From positions 1 to 13,513 of the forward strand of contig JAJYFX010000016.1 in assembly GCA_021785315.1 (NCBI GenBank): 13,513 nucleotides of DNA, read 5' to 3'. Both the position numbers and the translations under genes were made by a program. The notes beneath the pieces were generated by a model, which had not been told where the DNA came from, did no database searches, and worked only from the letters and a program-made list of their open reading frames with translations. The DNA comes from Actinomycetes bacterium (GTDB lineage: Bacteria; Actinomycetota; Acidimicrobiia; Acidimicrobiales; Acidimicrobiaceae). Shown here one piece after another: positions 1 through 7,137 of this stretch (position 1 is its first letter; each line of letters opens with the position of its first letter).

Positions 1-628
1 GGTCTTCTTCCTCGAACTCGTCGCTCAGTTCCTTCGTTCGTCCTATTACCTTTTCTTGGTCTGAAACCGACAGCCCGCCAAACAACTTTGGGTTGTGGCG
101 CCATTTCTGGAACAGCAGTACGCTTCCGCCGCCACCTGGCGCCTCTGGCGGGAAAAGTGCTATTTCGGGCGCTTCAAGCAAGCTGGGATTTGCCGAACCA
201 TCGATGAATCCGGTCAGGTCCCGGTTCTGGCGATAGGCCCATCCTGCGATGTCTTCCACAATTGTCGCGTGAGCTGATAACTCGTTGATGACATTGCTTG
301 AAACGTCATAGACCTGGCTGATCGAGGGTCCGGATATCCAAAGCCAAAAATCTCGCTGAGTTGCCGGCATAACAAATCCATCTGGCCCAATCAGTGATTC
401 GCCGAATTCGAATATTCCTGAAGGTAGCTCGCCGGGTGCGATCAATGACCATATCGAGGGCCGTATCCCTATCACAACATTTACGCCGGTCGCGGTTGAG
501 TATAGAAATTCCATGTTGGCGACGATTTTCATAAAATCAAAACTGCTGGTAATCGCTTGAGTGTTGAATTCCAGGTAGCTATGCGAGGGAGCGCCAACGG
601 CAAAAATTCCAGCTTGCGGGTAGCTCAT
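1..628 (-). CDS. DyP-type haem peroxidase, N-terminal 209 residues (cut by window edge)
   Basis: This minus-strand frame opens at an ATG (626-628) and stays open for 209 codons to the left edge, so the C-terminal third is outside the window. Dye-decolourising peroxidases use haem and hydrogen peroxide to oxidise dyes, phenols or other substrates; some are packed in encapsulin shells. Seen directly: the family signature RDLTGFIDGSANP at residues 136-148, with Asp143 as the distal catalytic aspartate of the GxxDG motif. A glycine-rich GGGGSVLLFQKWRHN segment follows (165-179), then LSVSDQEKVIGRTK (186-199). These match in order the central part of YfeX-like DyPs. The proximal haem-binding histidine should lie beyond the edge and cannot be checked. 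The ATG is preceded on the coding strand by AAAGGAAACT, a good ribosome site. No signal peptide is visible, so it is probably cytoplasmic. Family is near certain; substrate is unknown. Confidence 0.93.
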   Translation of the reverse strand, partial: MSYPQAGIFAVGAPSHSYLEFNTQAITSSFDFMKIVANMEFLYSTATGVNVVIGIRPSIWSLIAPGELPSGIFEFGESLIGPDGFVMPATQRDFWLWISGPSISQVYDVSSNVINELSAHATIVEDIAGWAYRQNRDLTGFIDGSANPSLLEAPEIALFPPEAPGGGGSVLLFQKWRHNPKLFGGLSVSDQEKVIGRTKELSDEFEEED

Positions 629-660
629 AGTTTCCTTTCGGTAAATGTGGGAATTTCATT

Positions 661-685
661 CAGGCGTTCGCGATGCGATCGCCTG
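661..685. promoter_or_regulatory. Imperfect 25-bp palindrome upstream of the DyP gene (possible operator)
   Basis: The arms CAGGCGTTCGC and GCGATCGCCTG surround a 3-base centre (GAT) and pair at 10 of 11 positions. The site lies 33 bases upstream of the peroxidase ATG, where a repressor or activator of that gene would be expected to bind. The symmetry is seen directly; the regulatory role is inference. It is not followed by a T-run, so it does not look like a terminator. Confidence 0.3.
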
Positions 686-966
686 TGCTTATCCCACGCT
701 ACCCCTATCTTATTTGAAGAGGTAGCGCTGTTCTCGGGAATTACCAGTTGGCGCTGCCGGCTTATGCTAAACATTTTTGTTCGATCTGCCTTAGGGATGA
801 TCATGTGGATAGAGATTCAGTCTTGTCTCAAATGTTCGTGGTGCTATGTCAGCAAGCGTAAGCTTGAAAGCGCGTTTTGACTTTTCAGACATCGGAGCGA
901 GGTTGGTTTGATTTGGCGGTCATACGAGTCTGACCCGCTAGCCTCCAACTGGATCAGGGGGACAGC

Positions 967-982
967 AGCGGGCTTGCCCGCT
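967..982. repeat. Short GC-rich hairpin followed by AT-rich DNA
   Basis: AGCGGGC and GCCCGCT are perfect 7-bp arms separated by TT and followed on the plus strand by TAAATTTTAAATT-type sequence. The shape is like a weak intrinsic terminator, but no gene reads into it from the left on the plus strand, and the following tract is not a clean T-run. It is called only as a hairpin. Confidence 0.35.
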
Positions 983-1457
983 AAATTTTAAATTGGCGAC
1001 AACCAACCCAAAAATTCATCAGTGCAGATCACCGGTATGGCCAATGCTGAAGGTCTTGATAATTGCCTTGATTCGGCCTAGGTGGGCTAGCTTCGATGCG
1101 TGTAGCCCGCACAAGCGTGCGCTGATGCTTTGAGAAGGTGCGTGAAGAAAGTTCATCCTAAGAGTAACTCCGACTTACGGCCGACAGGAGTGGTCACCTG
1201 AATTCTCCGTCGAAAGGTTTTCGAGGGAAACCTTGATATCTGATTACAGTTTCTTATGACACCTGACGCCACCAAGGAGACGACTTGTGGCTAAATAGAA
1301 AGTGCGAACAAGATTTTCATCGTTTGGCGCTGGTCGTACGGCTCAGCAACAGTCTTGGATGCGCCATAAGAGAAATATATTTGTAACATCCAAATAATCT
1401 CCGCTGAAGAGTTCACGAGCGCAGAGCGGGTTGCGAAACTAGATCAAGGAGTTGGGT

Positions 1458-2438
1458 ATGCGGCAAAGAAAGCTTGGTTCACTCGGTCTCGAAGTATCTT
1501 CCATAGGTCTCGGCTGCATGGGAATGAGCGAGTTCTACGGACCTTCAGATAATTCGGAGGACATCAAAGTCATTCGCAGGGCGATTGATCTAGGAGTCAC
1601 CTTTCTAGATACTGCAGACATGTACGGACCTTTCACCAACGAGGTTTTAGTGGGAAAGGCTATCGCTCCTCGCCGCGAAGAGGTTATCTTGGCTACCAAG
1701 TTTGGGAATGCCCGCGGTGAGAATGGAGAATTTTTAGGAGTGCGGGGTGATCCCGAATACGTCAAAAAGTCCTGCGATGCTTCATTAAAACGTCTCGGGG
1801 TAGATGTTATCGACCTTTACTACCAGCACAGGGTGGACATTAATATTCCTATTGAAGAGACGATTGGAGCAATGTCCGAGCTGGTGGAAGCTGGCAAGGT
1901 CCGTTATCTCGGAATGTCTGAAGCAGCGCCTGAAACTTTGAGACGGGCGAATTCAACGTTTCCGATCAGCGCGCTGCAGACTGAATACTCGTTGTGGAGC
2001 CGCGATCCGGAAGACGAGATATTCCAAACGGCAAAGGATCTTGGCATTGGATTTGTAGCCTATTCTCCTCTGGGACGGGGAATTTTGACCGGCCAGGTCC
2101 GGACAATTGATGATCTAGCTCCCGACGATGCGAGAAGAAGGTATCCGCGCTTTCAGGGAGAGAATTTTCAAAAGAATCTTGAACTCGCAGATAAGGTCAT
2201 CGAAATCGCGCTGGCAAAAGGCGTGACCCCGGCCCAGCTGGCGCTTGCCTGGGTGCTAAAGCGACCCGACAACATAGTTCCGATTCCTGGAACTCGCAAG
2301 CTCAGCCGGCTCGAAGAGAACGCGGCAGCTATTGAGGTGACCTTGACTACGGAAGAACTTCAGGCAATTGAATCGGCCTTTCCAAAAGGAGCGACTCTTG
2401 GTGACCGTTACGCGGTCATGGACACCGTCAACAGGTAG
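1458..2438 (+). CDS. Aldo-keto reductase, NADPH-dependent (AKR13-like)
   Basis: A 326-residue protein, the usual length for a single-domain (alpha/beta)8-barrel aldo-keto reductase, which reduces aldehydes or ketones with NAD(P)H in the cytoplasm. Seen directly: the N-terminal pattern [20 protein letters not shown]. The full catalytic tetrad is present: Asp51 (FLDTAD), Tyr56 (DMYG), Lys81 (ATKFG) and His124 (YYQHRVD). The cofactor-binding segment [15 protein letters not shown] lies near residue 280. The closest type is the YakC/AKR13 group of 'general stress' or xenobiotic reductases. The ATG at 1458 is chosen because AAGGAG (1446-1451) sits 6 bases upstream; a TTG at 1452 directly abuts that site and would be too close. 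The gene stands alone and converges on the CoxL-like gene 135 bases away. The true substrate cannot be told from sequence. Confidence 0.95.
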   Translation: MRQRKLGSLGLEVSSIGLGCMGMSEFYGPSDNSEDIKVIRRAIDLGVTFLDTADMYGPFTNEVLVGKAIAPRREEVILATKFGNARGENGEFLGVRGDPEYVKKSCDASLKRLGVDVIDLYYQHRVDINIPIEETIGAMSELVEAGKVRYLGMSEAAPETLRRANSTFPISALQTEYSLWSRDPEDEIFQTAKDLGIGFVAYSPLGRGILTGQVRTIDDLAPDDARRRYPRFQGENFQKNLELADKVIEIALAKGVTPAQLALAWVLKRPDNIVPIPGTRKLSRLEENAAAIEVTLTTEELQAIESAFPKGATLGDRYAVMDTVNR

Positions 2439-2573
2439 CACACGGGCTTCGTTTGCTCTCGAGGGGGACTTGTAATACCGGGCAGGTCCTCAAGTTTCGC
2501 GGCACCGCTGGGGCCGCTTGGCAATTGACTCGTCTCGGAATACCGATGGTGCTATTTCTGGCGCCTCGATTGC

Positions 2574-4958
2574 CTAAATATCAATGTCGGCACCGGCTGG
2601 AGCTTGCGAAGAATCTCTCAGGGGCAGGTTGTCGAAAAATGACGGAGGTTCGCTCCACGTTGGCTGGGGCAGGCCTCTGGTGGCAGAGTCAATGGCTCGC
2701 CATACCTTTTCCGGGGTTAAAGGCATGTCGATGTGCCTTATTCCCAGATGCGATATTGCGTCGATGACTGCGTTGTGCACCGCGGGCATGGAGCCGATTG
2801 TTCCAGATTCTCCGATGCCTTTTGCGCCAAGCGGATTTAGCGCCGTCGGAGTTTCCGTATTGAATGCTTCAAAAGATGGAAGTTCTGCCGCACTTGGCAT
2901 GCCGTATTCCGCCAGCGTGCTAGTAAGCGGGTTGCCGTCTTCGTCGTAAATGAACTGCTCCCAGAGCACCTGGGCCATTCCCTGTGCAATGCCGCCGTGC
3001 TGTTGGCCCTGGACAATCATTGGGTTGAGAATCCGCCCGCAGTCGTCGACTGCTATATGCCTTAGAGGCGTCACCTTGCCAGTCTCTGTATCCACCTCCA
3101 CAACGCTGACGTGGCTTCCGAACGGGAATGTGGCTCCCTTTTGCACGAAGTCAAGGCTGACGACCAACGGGTCGCCGTCGGCTTGGGCCAAGGCTGCCAG
3201 GTCGCCCCAGGCGATGCTTGACGACGGCACTCCGGCAACAGCCAAACCGCCGTCGGAAAGCACGATGTCATCCTCGCTCGCTTCGAAATACTTGGCGGCG
3301 TGTTGCTTTGCCTTTTGGAAAAGTGATTCGCTCGCTGTCGCGACGGCGGATCCGCCGATCTGAAGCGACCGAGATCCTCCGGTTCCACCGCCAGTTGGAA
3401 CTTGGGATGTGTCGGACTGTATGAAATTAATTCTGTCCATCGGGATACCAAACCGGTCGGACACAATCATCGCAAATGAGGTGGCATGTCCTTGGCCGTG
3501 TGACGAGGTGCCGACCTTGATCGATGCGGTTCCATCGGGGAATATCTGAACGGCTGAAAACTCGCTCCCGGCGCCACCGGCAGTGACTTCGACATATGTG
3601 GAAATTCCAATGCCTAGTAGCCGGGTGCTGCCAGAAGCAATTCTTTCAGCCTGTTCAGACCGTAGCTTGGAATAGTCTGCCAATTCGATAGCCTTGTCAA
3701 GGGTGGTTTCGTAGTCTCCGCTGTCGTAATAGGCACCCGGCAAGGTTCTATACGGAAATTTCTCTTTCGGAATCAGATTTTTTTTGCGCAGCTCGACGGG
3801 ATCGAGGCCAAGTTCATCTGCGGCAATGTCGATGATTCTTTCTAGGAAAGCTGCCGCTTCAGGCCGGCCCGCACCTCGGAAGGCTCCCACGGGGGTCGTG
3901 TTGGTCAGCGCTACCGCCATGTCATAGGAAAGCTTGGGTATTTGATAGACCCCCTGGCTCATCAGCTTTGTGGAACCCATTACGAGACCACCCCCAAATC
4001 CGGCGTACGCGCCGGCATCGCCCACCATTCGGCATCGCAGTCCGGTAATCATCCCTTCTTTGGTAAATCCCATCTCCACGTATTGGACCTGACCGCGCCC
4101 ATGTGGAAGCGCGGTCATATTTTCAGAACGCGTTTCGCTCCATTTGATTGGTACATTCAGCTTGAGTGCAGATGCTATGACAACAGAATGCTCTGCAGTC
4201 ACGCCGGCCTTTCCACCAAATGCGCCGCCAACATGGGGTGCAATGACTCGGATGCGGTCAGGGTCCAGGCCAAGAATCTTTGAGATTGCCTTTGCAAAGC
4301 TGTGCGGCATCTGACTGGAGACTTTTATTGTCATGTCCCTATCGCCATCTCGAGTCGGCACAACCGATATTGCGTTGCCTTCCATCGGCACCACTGCGAC
4401 TCGCTGATTTACGATGCGTGCCCGAACGATAGCTTCTGCGTCGCCAAGCGCGTCCTCGGTGGTGTTCTCTCTCGACCCGGCCGCCAGGTTCGAGCCCAGA
4501 TCCTCGAACTGGATCGGGGCTCCTGGCTCCAATGCCTTCTCCATATCCACGACAGCCGCCAGCGGTTCATAATCGACATAAATTGCTTCAGTCGCGTCTA
4601 TGCCTTGGGCCTTCGACTCTGCGATAACCACTGCCAGGGCATCTCCCACAAAACGAACCTTATCGGTCGCCAAGGGAGGCCGCTTGCATAGGTCGTTTAG
4701 GGGAAAAAGCGCGTGATGCGGCGGGATCGAGAGATCTTTTGCAGTATAGATCGCGATCACGCCTGGCATCTTTTGCGCCTCAGCGGTGTCTATGTCTAAT
4801 ACTTTCGCATGCGCAAATGGAGATCTGAGGAACACCGCATGGGCAAATCCCTGCTGGTTGTCGATGAAGGTGCCCTTTCCGGTAAGAAGGTCGGGATCTT
4901 CTACGCGCAGAACTGAAGTGCCAAGTATTGAAGTAGCCATCGTTCCAGCGTATTTCAT
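2574..4958 (-). CDS. Molybdenum hydroxylase large subunit, form II CoxL-like (xanthine dehydrogenase family)
   Basis: About 794 residues, the usual size of the molybdopterin-cytosine-dinucleotide subunit of the CO dehydrogenase / aldehyde oxidase family. Visible in order, numbered from 4958: the N-terminal hammerhead domain with SVLRVEDPDLLTGKGTF and FLRSPFAHAKV; cofactor loop GGAFGGK (244-250); active-site loop GAFRGAGR (358-365); GGGTGGSRSLQIGGSAV; and catalytic Glu717 in GIGESG. The loop is the AYRGAGR-like form II type, not the AYRCSFR of true aerobic CO dehydrogenase, so CO oxidation is not implied; an aldehyde or heterocycle substrate is more likely. The start at 4958 has AAAAGG 6 bases upstream. 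An ATG at 4940 gives the classic MATS... start, and a GTG at 5009 is less likely. No FAD (CoxM) or 2Fe-2S (CoxS) partner gene is adjacent, although these enzymes normally need both. Confidence 0.93.
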   Translation of the reverse strand: MKYAGTMATSILGTSVLRVEDPDLLTGKGTFIDNQQGFAHAVFLRSPFAHAKVLDIDTAEAQKMPGVIAIYTAKDLSIPPHHALFPLNDLCKRPPLATDKVRFVGDALAVVIAESKAQGIDATEAIYVDYEPLAAVVDMEKALEPGAPIQFEDLGSNLAAGSRENTTEDALGDAEAIVRARIVNQRVAVVPMEGNAISVVPTRDGDRDMTIKVSSQMPHSFAKAISKILGLDPDRIRVIAPHVGGAFGGKAGVTAEHSVVIASALKLNVPIKWSETRSENMTALPHGRGQVQYVEMGFTKEGMITGLRCRMVGDAGAYAGFGGGLVMGSTKLMSQGVYQIPKLSYDMAVALTNTTPVGAFRGAGRPEAAAFLERIIDIAADELGLDPVELRKKNLIPKEKFPYRTLPGAYYDSGDYETTLDKAIELADYSKLRSEQAERIASGSTRLLGIGISTYVEVTAGGAGSEFSAVQIFPDGTASIKVGTSSHGQGHATSFAMIVSDRFGIPMDRINFIQSDTSQVPTGGGTGGSRSLQIGGSAVATASESLFQKAKQHAAKYFEASEDDIVLSDGGLAVAGVPSSSIAWGDLAALAQADGDPLVVSLDFVQKGATFPFGSHVSVVEVDTETGKVTPLRHIAVDDCGRILNPMIVQGQQHGGIAQGMAQVLWEQFIYDEDGNPLTSTLAEYGMPSAAELPSFEAFNTETPTALNPLGAKGIGESGTIGSMPAVHNAVIDAISHLGIRHIDMPLTPEKVWRAIDSATRGLPQPTWSEPPSFFDNLPLRDSSQAPAGADIDI

Positions 4959-5434
4959 AGCTGACCTTTTGAACAACCAAAACAGCATGTTTAGTTGAGA
5001 ATTCTGCACAACCTTGCGTGCGTGAGCAATTCCGGCGCTACTTAAAGCGCAGGTAAATTCGGGTCGAAACCAATCCCTTCAAATGTCACGATGGGTCTCG
5101 CGTGATACCGCAGGCTAAGGCGAGGGCCCCGATATCATTTGGGGATCGCCTAACTCGCGTTCGAGGCCTCGCATCTTGAGACTGAGAGGCTCGCGCCGTC
5201 AGCGTGAATTGGTTTGCCCGGTGACGAAAGACCCGCAAGCGGGTGCTTGGACAAGGGCATTGCGCGGGCCTCCTTAGGCACTTATTAGTTAGATGCCGCC
5301 TTTTTGCGTGTCAAACTGCTGTCCGGGATTAATTAGACGCGCTTTCTGGGCATGGGTGAAGGAGTCATGGCGACGCCGCAGTGTGCCTAGGTGCTTCATG
5401 GCGTCTTAGGGAGTAGCAGATTTGAGCTCCCGCT
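4959..5434. other. Intergenic region of about 475 bases, no gene seen
   Basis: This separates two minus-strand genes and should hold the CoxL-like gene's promoter at its left end. It has a small perfect hairpin at 5231-5244 (ACCCGC, loop AA, GCGGGT). A ribosome-site-like GAAGGAG lies just before an ATG (5367) that reads only 8 codons. No frame of coding quality is visible, and no CoxM or CoxS remnant is recognised. Confidence 0.5.
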
Positions 5435-5917
5435 TCAACTCACTGCTTGCTTTAAAAGTGCTGTTATCTTTGCCTCTTCGGTGGCTGTCAGTGCGGTGAT
5501 AGCGTAAGAGTTTGGCCACATTGCACCGTCGTCGAGCATTGCCTTGTCGGTAAAGCCGAGCGTTTGGTATCTGGCCTTGAACTTGCCTGCGTTTTGGAAG
5601 AAACAGACGACATTGCCATCCCTGCTGTACGCAGGCATGCCGTACCAGGTTCTCGACGCAAGGGACGGTGCGGCGGCTTTGATCAGCGCATGGATCTTCG
5701 TAGCCATAGTGCGAGCAGGCTCTTCCATCTTCGCGATGGCAGCGAGCAGTTCAGCTTCCCCATCCGCCTTGGCTGCATCCGCCTTCAGTTCCCGGGCGCG
5801 CTCACGCATCGCGGCTCGTTCCTCGGCGCTGAATTGTTGGGATGCTGCTTTCTTTGTGCCGGAGGCAGCTTTGTCAGCCTTCAGTTTTGTTTGCGCGTCA
5901 GTGTTTTTCGTAGCCAT
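5435..5917 (-). CDS. DUF1801 / YdhG-like small protein
   Basis: A 160-residue cytoplasmic protein. The C-terminal half matches the DUF1801 fold: the helix around residues 55-85 (AELLAAIAKMEEPARTMATK), then TWYGMPAYSRDGNVVCFF with Trp91 and Gly93, then GKFKARYQTLGF and a C-terminal helix ending LLKQAVS. Members resemble YdhG and iron-chaperone-like proteins, but biochemical roles are poorly known, so no function is assigned. The first 50 residues are an Ala/Lys/Arg/Glu-rich, charged helical extension that many homologues lack. The only in-frame start is the ATG at 5917. Its nearest strong ribosome site, GGGAGG, lies about 13 bases upstream, which is unusually far. The gene is monocistronic as far as visible. 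Confidence 0.85.
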   Translation of the reverse strand: MATKNTDAQTKLKADKAASGTKKAASQQFSAEERAAMRERARELKADAAKADGEAELLAAIAKMEEPARTMATKIHALIKAAAPSLASRTWYGMPAYSRDGNVVCFFQNAGKFKARYQTLGFTDKAMLDDGAMWPNSYAITALTATEEAKITALLKQAVS

Positions 5918-6334
5918 AGTGCTTACTAAACCTCCCGCATGCGGTGTTGAGAGCCTGCAACATTATAAATCGGAGCACCAGCGGGCCCAGGAAAACAGAC
6001 GCCCGCCGCCTGGCTCAGGCGACAACTCAAGTGTTTGCCAGTTCCAAACTTCTCCAGCAAGGTATATTAGCTGAAGGATTGACGCGTGTGGCGATTTTCC
6101 GTCACTCGACGGTGAACTCTTTTCGCGAGGCGCTATGTCGGTAGGTACGCCTTAGCGCAATTTAATGAAAAGGGGTGTTTCTATGATTTCTTCCTGTGGG
6201 GACCCAAGCGATCTGGTCTCGGGTGGCAGAAGTATCTGTCTGCCATAATGCTGCTGGGATCTTGGAGGTAACGTTATCTAGTGTAGAGCTTGCGAAATCT
6301 TTGGGATTATTTTGCACCTAGTCAGCGCACTGAC

Positions 6335-6577
6335 TTAGCGCTGCTGTTCAGAGTCTTTGCATCCCATACCATGTCCGGCGGCACCGGCTTTTCTGGCAAG
6401 GTCCTGATGCGCCCCAAGACGTTGGTAGTTGGCTACCAACGTCTTGGGAACTTTGGCGTCTTCGAACATGTTCAATATGGTGCGCAGGCCTGTGGACAGG
6501 GTGTACCCAATGTCGAATGCCGCTCAAATGTCGCGTGGATATAGCGCTCCAAAGGCACCGGTCGAGTCGATGGACGT
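6335..6577 (-). pseudogene. Possible coding remnant of unknown origin, interrupted by TGA
   Basis: This minus-strand frame reads a protein-like 17-codon piece (…GAFGALYPRDI), an in-frame TGA (6524-6526), then 62 codons including LSTGLRTILNMFEDAKVPK before TAA. Composition is balanced and helical, unlike the Arg/His/Ser-rich translations of the overlapping frames. It spans the 16-bp hairpin. There is no start with a ribosome site and no family is recognised. It may be a gene fragment or chance. Confidence 0.2.
6413..6448. repeat. Perfect 16-bp inverted repeat (hairpin, 4-base loop)
   Basis: CCCAAGACGTTGGTAG and CTACCAACGTCTTGGG pair without mismatch around the loop TTGG. No T-run follows on either strand, so it does not look like an intrinsic terminator. 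It lies within gene-free DNA. It could be an RNA hairpin, a protein-binding palindrome, the subterminal hairpin of a lost IS200/IS605-like element, or the product of a strand-switch replication error. The structure itself is certain; its role is unknown. Confidence 0.85.
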
Positions 6578-6713
6578 CTATGAGACTTTGGCGCGCCGAT
6601 ATCAGTCGGCAAACTTCCCAGGGAATGATTAATCCAAATGTAATGCTCAGCCATCTAGCCATAAATGGCCCCGCTCCTCGCTAACCAAAAAGTGACAAGG
6701 GGACTACAGGCAT

Positions 6714-6932
6714 TCAGAACTGGAATTCTTGGGAGCTCACCATATAGCGAAACCATTCCAGGAGGGTCAATGAAACCCAAGCAGCCTTTGATACATAGTC
6801 CCACGCCAATATGTTGCTGACACGGGCGCCGATCTCGTCTCGCACTTTGACATCGGGTCATTCGAGCGCATCGTGCAAGCGAGATGCGGCATCGTCCCAG
6901 GTATGGGAATCGGCCGCTTTTATGATTCGCAT
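6714..6932 (-). pseudogene. Possible remnant of a GT4-type glycosyltransferase C-terminus, interrupted by TGA
   Basis: On the minus strand one frame reads 24 codons from an ATG (MRIIKAADSHTWDDAASRL…), a TGA at 6858-6860, then 47 codons to a TGA at 6714-6716. The pattern G-x-R-I-I … W-DD-A-x-x-L … D-x-x-V-R-D-E-I-G … W-D-Y-V-S-K resembles the C-terminal end of GT4 glycosyltransferases, where such helices follow the nucleotide-sugar site. The catalytic part is absent. In the same frame further upstream, more coding-like sequence is broken by TAA (about 6969). The resemblance is by eye and weak; a hypothetical decayed gene of another family is also possible. Confidence 0.3.
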
Positions 6933-7137
6933 GCCAGTATAAAACGGTAAATGACGTGATCTGGTTTAGCCGCGCGCCTTGGCGGAAGGTGAAAGGCGAG
7001 CCAAGAGAGCATCGGCGCGAGTGCCAATCTGGCCTTTTTGGGATTGGCTCTTTCATGTGTCACTCGAAGCTGATAGTTTGTGAAGCCCCACCCCAAAAAA
7101 TCAGATCGGATTTTCCGTTCTATCCAGTTGGGGACCA

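Larger units (their letters stand above)
629..1451. other. Intergenic region of about 820 bases without a convincing gene
   Basis: This lies between the divergent DyP and aldo-keto reductase genes and should hold both promoters. No long frame has a supported start on either strand. It contains several short perfect inverted repeats: 967-982 (7-bp GC arms, loop TT), 1084-1089 with 1103-1108 (6 bp), 1108-1121 (5 bp, loop AAGC) and 1214-1234 (7 bp, loop of 7). A minus-strand ORF of 45 codons (1019-1156) has plausible composition but no good ribosome site and no recognised similarity. The region could be decayed DNA or carry an unrecognised structured RNA. I see no tRNA, rRNA or known riboswitch. 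Confidence 0.5.
5918..7137. other. About 1.2 kb of probably decayed DNA with no intact gene
   Basis: No frame here has a supported start, ribosome site and clean composition together. It contains a perfect 16-bp hairpin (6413-6448) and two minus-strand stretches of protein-like composition broken by in-frame stops (6335-6577 and 6714-6932, listed separately). A 21-codon ORF at 6183-6248 has AAAAGGGG about 6 bases before its ATG but no recognisable product. This much non-coding sequence beside ArdC suggests an old insertion or a region of gene loss. No transposase or integrase was recognised. Confidence 0.5.

Noticed and set aside
557..880. 107-codon plus-strand frame
   Set aside because: Its first part is antisense to the clearly real DyP gene, its composition is Cys/Arg/Ser-rich and it has no family resemblance.
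1019..1156. 45-codon minus-strand ORF
   Set aside because: Plausible composition, but no spaced ribosome site and no recognised family; left as a note in the gap entry.
2439..2573. Terminator between the convergent AKR and CoxL-like genes
   Set aside because: A short GCGGC/GCCGC stem is present, but no T-run follows on either strand.
6183..6248. 21-codon ORF preceded by AAAAGGGG
   Set aside because: A good ribosome-site-like sequence, but too short and without context or similarity to call a gene.
6858..6860. In-frame TGA read as selenocysteine or recoded stop
   Set aside because: TGA is a normal stop in DUF1801, ArdC-like and IMPase genes here, the flanking frame has further stops, and no selenoprotein family is recognised; decay is simpler.
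6655..7056. 133-codon minus-strand frame
   Set aside because: Arg/Cys/His-rich translation typical of a shadow frame; a neighbouring frame in the same place has better protein-like composition.
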